From: Roseicyclus sediminis
GTDB lineage: Bacteria > Pseudomonadota > Alphaproteobacteria > Rhodobacterales > Rhodobacteraceae
NCBI RefSeq assembly: GCF_025515305.1
Contig: NZ_JAOPHT010000014.1
Coordinates: 1-64,000 of the forward strand
DNA: 64,000 nt
Direction of reading: 5' to 3'
Made by a program: the position numbers and the translations under genes. This document shows, one piece after another, positions 16,768-25,561 of this stretch. Under the pieces are notes generated by a model that worked only from the letters and a program-made list of their open reading frames with translations, was not told where the DNA came from and searched no databases. Every line of letters begins with the position of its first letter. Within the stretch, counting starts at the first letter, position 1.

Positions 16768-18192
16768 CTAGCCGGGCTGGCGAAACCCGGGTGGAAGCGG
16801 CCCTTCCGAAAGGGCCGCGACAGGTCCGGCCGCTTCGGCATCGGGACCCTTGCCATCGATCTCGATGCCCGCCTCGAGCAGCAGTCGCTTGACCCCGGCG
16901 AAGGCGTCTTCCGTCGTCGTGGCCTCTTCCCTGGATTGCGTCAGGAAGCGATGCAATCGCTCGGCCAACCTGGTTGCCCGATCGACTTCCGGATCGCTTC
17001 CCTCTTTGTAGGCGCCAAGGCGAATGAGGTCCTCCATGTCTTCAAAACGCGCGAGGCCGAGCCGCATCTCGCGGAGCAGGGCGTTCTCCTCCGGTCCGTG
17101 GCATTCCGGCAGCATCCGGGAGATGCTTCGCAGCAGGTCGATCGCAGGATAACGACCACGCTCCGCGATCGTCCGGTCGAGGATCACATGGCCGTCGAGG
17201 ATGCCTCGCACCGAGTCGGCAACCGGATCATTCATGTCTTCGCCCTCGACAAGCACGGTATAGATCGCGGTGATGTCGCCCTGCCCGTCACGTCCCGGAC
17301 CGGCCCTTTCCAGCAACTGGGGAAGTTCGGCGAACGTGGTCGGGGGAAAGCCGCGCTGCGCCGGCGGTTCACCCGCAGCCAAACCGATCTCGCGCTGCGC
17401 CATCGCGAAGCGGGTGACACTGTCGATCAACAAAAGGACCTGGAAGCCCGCGTCACGGAAGTGTTCGGCGACGGCCGTGGCCGTCCACGCCGCCTGGCGC
17501 CGCATGAGCGGGGGTTCGTCGCCCGTTGAAACCACGAGCACGGACCGGGCAAGCCCATCGGGCCCGAGATCCTTCTGCACGAAATCCTGAACCTCGCGCC
17601 CACGTTCACCCACGAGGCCGATCACGATCACGTCTGCGTCGGCTTGCCGGGCGAGCATTGCCATGAGGGTCGACTTGCCGACGCCCGACCCGGCGAATAC
17701 CCCCATCCGCTGTCCGCGACAGATCGGGGTGAAGATATCGACCGCCTTGATCCCTGTGTCCATTCTTGGTCCGACCCGTCGGCGGTCGAACGCGTTGGGT
17801 GGATCGGCATGCACCGACCGCGGCACACCACCCTGCGGGAGACGGCCCCGACCGTCGAGGGGCCGCGCAAGTCCGTCGATGACCCTCCCAAGCCAAGCCT
17901 CGGTCGGCCTTACGAGATCGTCACCCTCGAGGACCTCTACGGCGTCGCCGGCAGCGATCCCGCGCCAGACCCCGAACGGCAATACATGCGCCCCCTCGTC
18001 GTCGAGACCCACAACCTCGGCAAGCACAGGACCATTGCGGCCGTGCACGAGACAGCGTTGCCCGATGCCCAGCGCACGCCCAAGCCCTTCTACCGTCAGG
18101 GTAAGCCCCGAGATCGCACGGACCTGTCCGGCGATGCGCGTGCCCCCGACTTCTCGTACGGCCTGGCTGAGGTCAGAGAAGAGCGTCTGCAT
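16768..18192 (-). CDS. fliI: Flagellar export ATPase FliI
   Basis: ATPase of the flagellar type III export apparatus, homologous to the F1 beta subunit. 474 residues with Walker A GSGVGKST (168-175), Walker B VLLLIDSVTRFA, the FliI-specific GERGREV and the adjacent DEPPLMRRQAAW region. The C-terminus has an Ala/Gly/Pro-rich tail. It is divergent from the flgB operon across 63 bases containing a shared TATTCATG-type element. Partners FliH (28785) and a FliJ-like protein (54489) are elsewhere on the island. Confidence 0.96.
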   Translation of the reverse strand: MQTLFSDLSQAVREVGGTRIAGQVRAISGLTLTVEGLGRALGIGQRCLVHGRNGPVLAEVVGLDDEGAHVLPFGVWRGIAAGDAVEVLEGDDLVRPTEAWLGRVIDGLARPLDGRGRLPQGGVPRSVHADPPNAFDRRRVGPRMDTGIKAVDIFTPICRGQRMGVFAGSGVGKSTLMAMLARQADADVIVIGLVGERGREVQDFVQKDLGPDGLARSVLVVSTGDEPPLMRRQAAWTATAVAEHFRDAGFQVLLLIDSVTRFAMAQREIGLAAGEPPAQRGFPPTTFAELPQLLERAGPGRDGQGDITAIYTVLVEGEDMNDPVADSVRGILDGHVILDRTIAERGRYPAIDLLRSISRMLPECHGPEENALLREMRLGLARFEDMEDLIRLGAYKEGSDPEVDRATRLAERLHRFLTQSREEATTTEDAFAGVKRLLLEAGIEIDGKGPDAEAAGPVAALSEGPLPPGFRQPG

Positions 18193-18200
18193 TATTAATC

Positions 18201-18224
18201 CTTGAATGCACCCATTTATTCATG
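18201..18224. promoter_or_regulatory. Shared flagellar promoter-type element (CTTGAA ... TATTCATG)
   Basis: In the fliI/flgB divergent gap, CTTGAA (18201-18206) is followed ten bases later by TATTCATG (18217-18224). The same TATTCATG with an upstream CTTG occurs in the flgI/regulator gap (36527-36551) and before flgF (43109-43135). Recurrence in three flagellar control regions suggests a regulator or sigma-factor site; spacing varies from 10 to 13 bases. Confidence 0.4.
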
Positions 18225-18255
18225 CTAATTCTTCTCAAGCCGCAAGGAAAGACTA

Positions 18256-18651
18256 ATGAGCGTCAACGGGATTTCTTTCTTCAGCCTCGCATCACAGCGC
18301 CTGACTTGGCTGAGCGAGAGTCAGCGCGTCGTGTCCGAGAACGTCGCCAACGCGGATACTCCCGGTTTCAGGGCAAGGACGACCAGCGACTTCTCCGAGA
18401 TGGTGTCGGGCACACGCTACGCGGGCCTCGCCACCACGGATCCACAGCATATCAGGGGAACTGGCGCCTCCGGGCCGGTCCGCACGTTCGAAGATCCCGA
18501 AGCCTGGGGCACGACCCTCGACGGGAACTCGGTCGTCCTGGAGCAGCAGGCGATCCGGGCGAGCGAATTGAGCGGGGGATACCAGCTTGCCGCGACACTC
18601 TACCGAAAAGGTCACGAATTCCTGCGCCTATCGGTATCCGGCAACCAGTAA
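18256..18651 (+). CDS. flgB: Flagellar basal-body rod protein FlgB
   Basis: Proximal rod subunit of the flagellar axle. 131 residues with the conserved rod N-terminus (ESQRVVSENVANADTPGFRA) and a C-terminal helix region (LSGGYQLAATLYRKGHEFLRLSVSGN). AAGGAAAG precedes the ATG. It is the first gene of a plus-strand run flgB-flgC-fliE-fliQ-sltF-like-flhA-fliR-flhB with short gaps or overlaps, probably one operon. Confidence 0.93.
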   Translation: MSVNGISFFSLASQRLTWLSESQRVVSENVANADTPGFRARTTSDFSEMVSGTRYAGLATTDPQHIRGTGASGPVRTFEDPEAWGTTLDGNSVVLEQQAIRASELSGGYQLAATLYRKGHEFLRLSVSGNQ

Positions 18652-18663
18652 GGAGACACGAAA

Positions 18664-19074
18664 GTGGACCCACTGAGATCGATTTCGGCAATCGCCGCCA
18701 GCGGGATGCACGCACAGGCCCACCGGCTGAAGGTCACGGCCGAGAACGTGGCGAATGCCAACTCGACCGGCACCACCGCGGGCGAAGAGCCATACCGTCG
18801 TCAGACCGTCACTTTTGGAGAGGTGCTCGACCGGAGCACGGGCGCCCTGCTTGTGCGGGTCGAAGAGATCGGTCGCGATCAGTCCGAGTTTCCACTCCGC
18901 TACGACCCCGGGCACCCGGCGGCCGACGAGAACGGATATGTCCGAACCCCCAATGTCAGCTCGATCATCGAGATGAACAACATGCGCGAGGCTTCGCGCA
19001 GCTACGAGGCGAACATGAACATGTACGAGGCCGCTCGCACGATGCGGCGCCAGATGCTCGATCTTCTGAAGTAA
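18664..19074 (+). CDS. flgC: Flagellar basal-body rod protein FlgC
   Basis: Proximal rod subunit, 136 residues, GTG start after AAGGAGA. Diagnostic segments: MHAQAHRLKVTAENVANANS near the N-terminus, GYVRTPNVSSIIEMNNMREASRSYEANMNMYE near the C-terminus, both standard for FlgC. It follows flgB by 12 bases and precedes fliE by 10. Confidence 0.95.
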   Translation: MDPLRSISAIAASGMHAQAHRLKVTAENVANANSTGTTAGEEPYRRQTVTFGEVLDRSTGALLVRVEEIGRDQSEFPLRYDPGHPAADENGYVRTPNVSSIIEMNNMREASRSYEANMNMYEAARTMRRQMLDLLK

Positions 19075-19084
19075 GTCGCCCACC

Positions 19085-19399
19085 ATGACCGACATTTCCT
19101 CCGTTCTCTCCACGGCGTCCATTCAGAGCGCATACCGGAGCAGCCAGGGTCTCGGGCCCTCGCAGGTCGAACAGGGCGATGCCGGAGGGTTTTCCACGGT
19201 ATTGCGGGACGTGGCTGCCGACGCTGTGAACACCGCGCGGACATCGGAACAGATTGCCGCTGCCGGTTTGCGCGGCGAATTGGACACGCAAACCGTCGTT
19301 GAGGCGACGATGGAGCTTGAGACCACGCTGAGGGTGGCGGTCTCGATGCGGGACAAGTTCGTGCAGGCCTACCAGGAAATCCTGCGGATGCCGCTCTGA
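19085..19399 (+). CDS. fliE: Flagellar hook-basal body protein FliE
   Basis: MS-ring/rod junction protein. 104 residues; the C-terminal segment TVVEATMELETTLRVAVSMRDKFVQAYQEILRMPL is the typical FliE helix that joins the rod to the export gate. The N-terminus is variable, as usual. It is third in the flgB operon. Confidence 0.92.
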   Translation: MTDISSVLSTASIQSAYRSSQGLGPSQVEQGDAGGFSTVLRDVAADAVNTARTSEQIAAAGLRGELDTQTVVEATMELETTLRVAVSMRDKFVQAYQEILRMPL

Positions 19400-19424
19400 C
19401 ACGCCGATTTGGGGGGCGCGCACG

Positions 19425-19694
19425 GTGAACGAAGCAGACGTATATGCCATCTTCGCAGACTCGATCTGGGCCACCCTGATCGCATCGGGCCCCGTTCTCG
19501 CGGTGGCCACGATCGTCGGGCTCGGCATCGCCTTCTTCCAGGCCCTCACTCAGATCCAGGAAATGACACTGACCTTCGTGCCGAAGATCGCGGCCATATT
19601 CGTCGCTATCGTGGCCTCGGCTCCCTTCATGTACGCGACGCTGTCGCAACTGTCGGATACCGTTTTCGACCTCATCGTTTCGGGCGGACAATGA
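19425..19694 (+). CDS. fliQ: Flagellar export gate protein FliQ
   Basis: 89-residue inner-membrane component of the FliPQR export gate with two membrane helices (LIASGPVLAVATIVGLGIAFFQALTQIQEMTLTFVPK and IAAIFVAIVASAPFMYATL). GTG start. Its stop overlaps the next start by four bases (ATGA). Confidence 0.95.
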   Translation: MNEADVYAIFADSIWATLIASGPVLAVATIVGLGIAFFQALTQIQEMTLTFVPKIAAIFVAIVASAPFMYATLSQLSDTVFDLIVSGGQ

Positions 19695-20503
19695 GGCGGG
19701 CGTCTGTCTTCCTGGCGCTCGTGTTCGCCGTCACGCCCGATTTCGCCGGAGGTTGGGAAACCTTTTACTCGCCTCCCGATGCGGCAGCCGACGCGTCATC
19801 CGAAGGGTCAACGCGGAACGCACCGCGGGATTCAGCGATCTGCATCCGCGCGATCCTCGACGCGCAGGACCGCCACGGCATTCCCGACAACCTGCTGCTC
19901 GGGATCGGCCTGCAGGAGGCGGGGACACGACGCGACGGCCTGCTCACTGTCTGGCCATGGGCCGTGAACGCGGCGGGCGAAGGTCGCCTGTTCGAGAATC
20001 CGCAGGCGGCCATGGAATGGGTGCGGGACAGGCAAGCCTCGGGCGTGCAATCGATTGATGTCGGTTGCATGCAGGTCAACCTGCGCTGGCATCCCGATGC
20101 GTTCCAAGACTTGTCCCAAGGCTTCGATCCAGTCCGGAACGTCGACTACGCCGCCCGCTTCCTGCGCGAGCTCTTCGAGAGGACCGGTGACTGGGAGGTC
20201 GCTGCGGGCAGCTATCATTCCTTCACGCCGGAACTTCGGTCCGTCTACCTCGCCTCGCTGGAAAGAAACCTGCTCGTTGCGAACGAACGACTGCAGGAGT
20301 TCGCGGCACTGGCCCGGTCCGTGCCGGGTTCATCCGTCGACGTCCCGTCTCACGACCAACCGCCTACGCCACTCGAGGGTGGCTTCTGGGCGGCGGCCTT
20401 GTCGGACGGCACGGGAGCCGGACGGCGCGGCCTCTACAGTCGTCAGGATCTCCAGCCAATCCTGCCAGCCTTCCGGAGCGTCGCCGAGGAGACGTCGGGA
20501 TGA
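19691..20503 (+). CDS. Flagellar lytic transglycosylase (SltF-like muramidase)
   Basis: Periplasmic peptidoglycan hydrolase, probably opening the wall for rod passage. Translation from ATG 19691 gives 270 residues with a signal peptide (MRRASVFLALVFAVTPDFAGG) and an SLT lysozyme-like fold: catalytic Glu in GIGLQEAGTRRDG, then WPWAVNAAGEGRLF, SIDVGCMQVNLRWHP, NVDYAARFLRELF and AAGSYHS. It overlaps fliQ and flhA by four bases each, so it is tightly built into the export-gate operon. In Rhodobacter sphaeroides SltF plays this role because FlgJ lacks the muramidase domain, and the FlgJ-like protein here is also rod-binding only. Confidence 0.88.
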   Translation: MRRASVFLALVFAVTPDFAGGWETFYSPPDAAADASSEGSTRNAPRDSAICIRAILDAQDRHGIPDNLLLGIGLQEAGTRRDGLLTVWPWAVNAAGEGRLFENPQAAMEWVRDRQASGVQSIDVGCMQVNLRWHPDAFQDLSQGFDPVRNVDYAARFLRELFERTGDWEVAAGSYHSFTPELRSVYLASLERNLLVANERLQEFAALARSVPGSSVDVPSHDQPPTPLEGGFWAAALSDGTGAGRRGLYSRQDLQPILPAFRSVAEETSG

Positions 20504-22584
20504 GCGCAAGGGTGTCCGGGGTCGCGGCGATCGTACCCTTCGGAAATGCGAACCGGGACATCGCCTTTGCCGTCGGCATCGCGATGGTGCTGGCGGTACT
20601 CTTCGTGCCGCTTCCGCCGATCCTTCTCGACTTCGGGCTCGCGGTTTCGCTGTCATTCTCGGCACTGATCCTGATGGTGGCGCTTTGGGTGCCACGCCCT
20701 CTAGCCTTCAACAGTTTTCCCACGCTGCTGCTGGTCGTTACGATGCTGCGGCTATCGCTGAATGTGGCCTCGACACGCCTCATACTTTCGGAGGGCCACA
20801 CCGGCACACATGCCGCGGGCGGGGTCATCGAAGGCTTTTCGCGGTTCATCGCGACAGGAAGCTTCGTGATCGGGATCATCGTTTTTGCGATCCTCGTCGT
20901 GATCAACTTCATCGTGATCTCCAAGGGTTCCACCCGAATTGCCGAGGTCTCCGCCCGCTTTGCCCTCGACGCCATGCCCGGCAAGCAGATGGCGATCGAT
21001 GCCGATCTGGGCGCCGGCATGATCGACGAAAGCGAGGCCCGACGCCGTCGGGAGGAGCTGGAGGACGAGACGAGCTTCTACGGGGCGATGGACGGCGCGT
21101 CCAAGTTCGTGCGCGGCGATGCGGTGGCGGGGATCATCATCACGCTCATCAACCTCATAGGCGGCATCCTGATCGGGGTCCTGTCACACGGGCTCACCAT
21201 GGGGGAAGCAGCGAACGTCTACACGATCCTCACGATCGGTGACGGGCTGGTAACCCAGATCCCCGCGCTTCTGGTGTCGCTGGCTGCCGGCATCGTGGTG
21301 ACCAAGGGCGGCACCGAGGGCGCGACCAACGAAGCCGTTCTGTCCCAGTTGGGCAGCTATCCCAAGGCGCTTTACATGGCGGGGGCACTCCTGTTGGGGA
21401 TCGCGCTCCTGCCGGGGTTCCCGGCGCCCATTTTCGTGGCGCTTGCCGCGCTCCTGGCGGGCTTGGGATACACCCTGCAACGATCGACCGCCGCGGAAGA
21501 AAACGCTGCGGCCCGCGAAAAGGCGGCGGCGGAAGCCAACGACGCGACCGAGGAAAGCGTCGCACAGACCATGAAACTCGACGATATTCGACTTTGCATG
21601 GGTGACGCGCTGGTTTCCATGGTCAACCGCCCCGAGGCCGGCCTCCCGGCCAAGATCAAGAGCCTGCGGAAACTCTTCGCCCGGGATTTCGGCTTCGTCC
21701 TTCAATCGGTCCGCATTACCGATGACTCGAACCTTCCGGGGACCACCTATGCCATCCTGCTCCACGGAGTGGAGATCGCGCGCGGCGACATCCGTCCGGG
21801 AAGCATGATGGTCATCGCCAGCAGCGAGGACTCGAAGGATCTCCATGGAGAACGCGCCAAGGACCCGACCTTCGGGCTCGATGTGCTGTGGGTGGATCGC
21901 GGTACGGCCGACGCGGCCGAAGAACGCGGCCTCACGGTCGTCGACCCAGAGAGTGTCATCACTACGCATCTCACGGAGATCCTCAAGGATCACATGCCGG
22001 ATCTCCTCACATACGGCGCAACGAAGGAGCTTATCGAAGGGCTTGACCGGGATTATCAGAAACTCGCGTCCGACATCCCGGGCGGTCAGCCGACGATCCT
22101 TTTGCAGCAGGTGCTTCAGGCGCTTCTGTCCGAGCGCGTCTCGATCAGAAACCTTCCTGGCATCGTCGAGGCCGTGGCGGAAGCGACCCGCAAGACCAGT
22201 GATGTCACCCGTGTGACGAACCATGTCCGTCAACGTCTCGCCAACCAAATCTCCAAGTCCCTGACCGATCCGCAAGGCTTCGTGCCCGTCATCGCGCTCA
22301 ACCCGTCGTGGGAGCGGGAGTTTTCCGAAGCCCTCCGGCAAAACGGCGATGATCGCTCACTTGTGATGTCCCCCCAGCGCGTTCAGGAGTTTGTCCTCGA
22401 AGCTAGAAAAGAGATCCAGCGCTTCGCACAGCACGACGAATGGCCAGCGGTCCTGGTCAGCCCGGAGGTCCGCAGCTTCGTGCGGTCCATGCTGGAACGT
22501 TGCAGCCCGGCGACACAGGTCGTCTCTCACAACGAGATCCACCGCAAGGCCGTGCTGAAGACCGTTGCGCGGATCGGCGGATGA
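20500..22584 (+). CDS. flhA: Flagellar export gate protein FlhA
   Basis: 694-residue inner-membrane export-gate protein. Eight or so membrane helices occupy roughly residues 20-320, with the FHIPEP-type cytoplasmic loop (EVSARFALDAMPGKQMAIDADLGAGMID) that defines the family, followed by a cytoplasmic domain that docks substrates and chaperones (ILTHLTEILKDHMPDLLTYGATKELIEG type region). Length is normal. The start overlaps the muramidase gene by four bases, and fliR begins one base after its stop. Confidence 0.97.
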   Translation: MSARVSGVAAIVPFGNANRDIAFAVGIAMVLAVLFVPLPPILLDFGLAVSLSFSALILMVALWVPRPLAFNSFPTLLLVVTMLRLSLNVASTRLILSEGHTGTHAAGGVIEGFSRFIATGSFVIGIIVFAILVVINFIVISKGSTRIAEVSARFALDAMPGKQMAIDADLGAGMIDESEARRRREELEDETSFYGAMDGASKFVRGDAVAGIIITLINLIGGILIGVLSHGLTMGEAANVYTILTIGDGLVTQIPALLVSLAAGIVVTKGGTEGATNEAVLSQLGSYPKALYMAGALLLGIALLPGFPAPIFVALAALLAGLGYTLQRSTAAEENAAAREKAAAEANDATEESVAQTMKLDDIRLCMGDALVSMVNRPEAGLPAKIKSLRKLFARDFGFVLQSVRITDDSNLPGTTYAILLHGVEIARGDIRPGSMMVIASSEDSKDLHGERAKDPTFGLDVLWVDRGTADAAEERGLTVVDPESVITTHLTEILKDHMPDLLTYGATKELIEGLDRDYQKLASDIPGGQPTILLQQVLQALLSERVSIRNLPGIVEAVAEATRKTSDVTRVTNHVRQRLANQISKSLTDPQGFVPVIALNPSWEREFSEALRQNGDDRSLVMSPQRVQEFVLEARKEIQRFAQHDEWPAVLVSPEVRSFVRSMLERCSPATQVVSHNEIHRKAVLKTVARIGG

Positions 22585-22585
22585 A

Positions 22586-23341
22586 ATGGATCTGGAGGTC
22601 TTCCTTGCCGAACAGTTCCTGGCCTTCGCCCTCGTCTTCGCGCGGCTTGGCGCTGCACTCATGTTCATGCCGGGCTTCGGCGAACAGGCCGTCCCCGTTC
22701 GCCATCGCCTGATATTCGCCCTGGCCCTTTCGGCCGCATTCATGCCCGTGACGCCGGTGGGAACCATGACCGCCGACAATCCCGCACAGCTGTTCGCCTT
22801 GCTCGGCATCGAGATCGCCGTGGGCCTCTGGATAGGGCTGTCGGCGCGCATCCTGCTGTCGGCGCTGCAATTCGCGGGTTACCAGATCGGCATCGTTGCG
22901 GGCCTGGCCAACGCCTTCGGGCCGCAACTCGGCTCTTTCGAGGGCTCGACCATGGTTGCGAGCGGGCTGTTGATGGCCGGTATCGCCCTGATCTTCGCCA
23001 CCGACCTGCACCACGTGATCATCGGCGCACTTCTCATGAGCTACGACGTTTTTCCCGTCGGTCTCATCATGCCGGGTGACATGGCCAACCAGATTGCGCG
23101 CGGGGTCTCGACCAGTTTCTGGATCGCGGTGTCGATCACGGCACCCTTTTACGTTCTGGGCCTGCTGCTGAACCTTGCGCTGGGCCTTGCGAACAAGATG
23201 CTTCCGACCCTGCCCGTATTCTTCGTGGCGGTGCCGGTCCTTATCGCGGCGGCATTGCTTGTGCTCGCCCTGAGCGGCCCCGCCCTTTTCACGGGCTTTC
23301 TGCAGTTCTTCAGGGACTGGCTCGCAACACTCAGCTTCTGA
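22586..23341 (+). CDS. fliR: Flagellar export gate protein FliR
   Basis: 251 residues, polytopic membrane protein of the export gate, with the FliR pattern FARLGAALMFMPGFGEQAVPVRHRLIFALALSAAFMP and QFAGYQIGIVAGLANAFGP. The ATG at 22586 is chosen because it follows the flhA stop by one base; the frame is open seven codons earlier. flhB follows after 10 bases. Confidence 0.93.
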   Translation: MDLEVFLAEQFLAFALVFARLGAALMFMPGFGEQAVPVRHRLIFALALSAAFMPVTPVGTMTADNPAQLFALLGIEIAVGLWIGLSARILLSALQFAGYQIGIVAGLANAFGPQLGSFEGSTMVASGLLMAGIALIFATDLHHVIIGALLMSYDVFPVGLIMPGDMANQIARGVSTSFWIAVSITAPFYVLGLLLNLALGLANKMLPTLPVFFVAVPVLIAAALLVLALSGPALFTGFLQFFRDWLATLSF

Positions 23342-23351
23342 CCGGGCGCTC

Positions 23352-24476
23352 ATGGCAGATCAGGAAGACCAAAGCAGCAAGACCGAAGAGCCCACGGAGC
23401 AGAAACTCCGAAAGGCACGGCAGAAAGGCGATGTCGCCGGCTCGCGGGAACCGTCGGTGGCCATGACGGTCCTGTCGCTCTTCGTCATCGTATACTACCT
23501 CGCACCGACCGTGTTTCCTAGGTTATCCGAGCTCTTCGCACGGCTCGTGGACGGCGCGGCTTTGATCGAAGTCGGCGCGGGGCCCGCGGGACTACGCGAT
23601 CTGGGTGGGGTCATAGACATGCTCGTCGTGGGATCCGTCGCGATCCTCGCGCCGGCCATGACCGTGATGTTCCTCGCGGCGATCTTCGGCGTGATCGTCC
23701 AGGGAGATACGGTGGTCGCCGTGGAGCGTACAAAGCCCAAGGTCTCTAGGATTTCTCCGATCGAGGGTTTCAAACGGCTGTTCTCTGCCGACACGCTGGT
23801 CGAGTTCCTCAAGAACCTCGCCAAGCTTGTTGTGGTCGCGGGCGTAGGTATCTGGCTGGGCGGTGCTGCCGTGACGGCGATCTGGCAGGTGCCGGGATTT
23901 CTTCCGGAACGGATCATGGAACATTCGGCCGATGCATCGGCGGGCATGCTGCTGGCGACGGGAACGATCCTAGCCGGTATCGCCGTGGCCGACATCATCT
24001 GGAAGCGAGCGCGTTGGCTCAAGAAGCAACGCATGACGCTCAAGGAGGTTCGCGATGAGCACAAGGACAGCGAAGGCGACCCGCTGATCAAGGCCAAGCG
24101 CGCGGGCATCAGGCGGCAGCGGGCACGTCAGCGGATTGCGACGGCCGTGCCTACCGCGACCGTGGTCATCACCAACCCGACCCACTTCGCCGTCGCCCTT
24201 CGATACGAGGTCGGGCGCGATGCCTCTCCCGTGTGCGTGGCCAAGGGCACCGACCGCGTCGCGGCGCGGATCCGCGAACTGGCGCGCGAAGCAGAGGTGC
24301 CGATCGTGGAAAACCGTGCCCTTGCACGGATGCTTCACGCCGTCGTGGAGATCGATACGCCGATCCCGGTCGAGCACTGGAAGGCCGTCGCGGAAATTAT
24401 CGCATATGTGATGGACCTTCAGAGACGCTTCGACCGGCAGCCACCGCCGGGCTCGCGGCTCCGTACGGAGATTTAG
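23352..24476 (+). CDS. flhB: Flagellar export switch protein FlhB
   Basis: Inner-membrane protein that switches export specificity from rod/hook to filament proteins. 374 residues with four membrane helices and a cytoplasmic domain containing the autocleavage motif Asn275-Pro-Thr-His (VVITNPTHFAVALRYE), intact here. The N-terminus SKTEEPTEQKLRKARQKGDVAGS is standard. Last gene of the flgB operon, convergent with motE. Confidence 0.97.
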   Translation: MADQEDQSSKTEEPTEQKLRKARQKGDVAGSREPSVAMTVLSLFVIVYYLAPTVFPRLSELFARLVDGAALIEVGAGPAGLRDLGGVIDMLVVGSVAILAPAMTVMFLAAIFGVIVQGDTVVAVERTKPKVSRISPIEGFKRLFSADTLVEFLKNLAKLVVVAGVGIWLGGAAVTAIWQVPGFLPERIMEHSADASAGMLLATGTILAGIAVADIIWKRARWLKKQRMTLKEVRDEHKDSEGDPLIKAKRAGIRRQRARQRIATAVPTATVVITNPTHFAVALRYEVGRDASPVCVAKGTDRVAARIRELAREAEVPIVENRALARMLHAVVEIDTPIPVEHWKAVAEIIAYVMDLQRRFDRQPPPGSRLRTEI

Positions 24477-24572
24477 GACGCAAAAATCGCTGATTGATGG
24501 ATTATTTCAGGATAAAGCAACAGCCAGTGACTATTCGATGCCGCGTGCACCTCAACAGGTTGCGCAAAGCGG

Positions 24573-25205
24573 TCAGCGCAGCCTGATGTTCGAAAAGTCT
24601 TGGTCAGCCGGGAGTTTCGAGCGTTCTAGGAAAATGCGGGAGAGCGCCCTGGCGCGCATCGGATCGAGATTGGCGAGGATCGGCGCCGCTGCGCGTTCAG
24701 GCATCGTTCCCAATACCATCACCGTGGTTTCCATATCCAGATCGTCCAATATGGCAGCCGCTTCTTCCGGAGCCATGTTCCGATATATCCTCACGAGCCT
24801 CTCGAGATCGGCGGTCTGGGCCTCTTCGACACGCGCGAGCAAAGCGTCGATCTCGTCGCGGACCGCAGCGAGCCTGTCTGCCTCGAGGTCGAGCTGCTCC
24901 CGGGCCAGGTCAAGTGTCGCGCGGCGTTCATCAAGGTCCGCGCGCTGTTCGGCAAGCAACGTGCGCTCCCGTTCGACGACGGCGAAAACCTCTTCGGAGG
25001 ACGTACAGAGAGGCAGGTTCTCCGACTGTTTCCACACCGTTTCGGGCGAATGTTGGCCCGGTGTCGCAGGCTTCAAGGCGGATGCCATGTCCTCGATCCC
25101 TGCAACGGGCTTGTCCGGCAGCGTGCCGGCGATGCTCGATATCGGGATCGTCAAGATCGCAGCCAGGCTGGAAAGCAAGATGCGACCTCGTCCGTTGACC
25201 GTCAT
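24573..25205 (-). CDS. motE: MotE-like flagellar protein (MgtE N-domain family)
   Basis: 210 residues: signal peptide (ILLSSLAAILTIPISSIAG), a long coiled coil (VVERERTLLAEQRADLDERRATLDL onwards) and a C-terminal MgtE-N-like helical domain (IYRNMAPEEAAAILDDLDMETTVMVLGTMPERAAAPILANLDP). This matches MotE, a periplasmic chaperone-like motility protein of rhizobia and relatives that supports the stator. Its start overlaps the previous gene stop by four bases, in the unit fliL-fliM-DUF-motE. Confidence 0.85.
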   Translation of the reverse strand: MTVNGRGRILLSSLAAILTIPISSIAGTLPDKPVAGIEDMASALKPATPGQHSPETVWKQSENLPLCTSSEEVFAVVERERTLLAEQRADLDERRATLDLAREQLDLEADRLAAVRDEIDALLARVEEAQTADLERLVRIYRNMAPEEAAAILDDLDMETTVMVLGTMPERAAAPILANLDPMRARALSRIFLERSKLPADQDFSNIRLR

Positions 25206-25561
25206 ACCTGCGATCTCCGCGCGGTCTCGAAGAAGCTACGGATCAAGTCCTGTTTCGCCGGCACGCGTACCGTTGAAACGTGGCGCAGGCCTTCCGCGGC
25301 CGTCTCTCCACGTTCGGTACCGGTCCACCACCCACCCGCCTTGCGACGAGCGCCAGCCGAAATGTGATCCGCGACGAAGCGAAGCGACTGCACGGACCCC
25401 TCCGTGCGCTCGGCGGCGGCGGAAAAGCCTTCCAACGCAGGCCGCAGACCCTCGAGCGCATCCTTGAGGCGTCGCAACCTCAGGTGCAGGACCACGGCAT
25501 AAACGATGCAGGCACACAGCGCCGTGAGAATAAGCGTGTCGACCATCAGTGTCATAGTCAC
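25202..25561 (-). CDS. Flagellar-cluster membrane protein (DUF6468-like)
   Basis: 119 residues with one N-terminal membrane helix (LILTALCACIVYAVVLHLRL) followed by a helical region and a basic C-terminal tail. Proteins of this shape sit between fliM and motE in many alphaproteobacterial flagellar clusters; I believe they fall in DUF6468, but function is unknown. Four-base overlaps with fliM upstream and motE downstream indicate coupled translation. Confidence 0.7.
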   Translation of the reverse strand: MTMTLMVDTLILTALCACIVYAVVLHLRLRRLKDALEGLRPALEGFSAAAERTEGSVQSLRFVADHISAGARRKAGGWWTGTERGETAAEGLRHVSTVRVPAKQDLIRSFFETARRSQV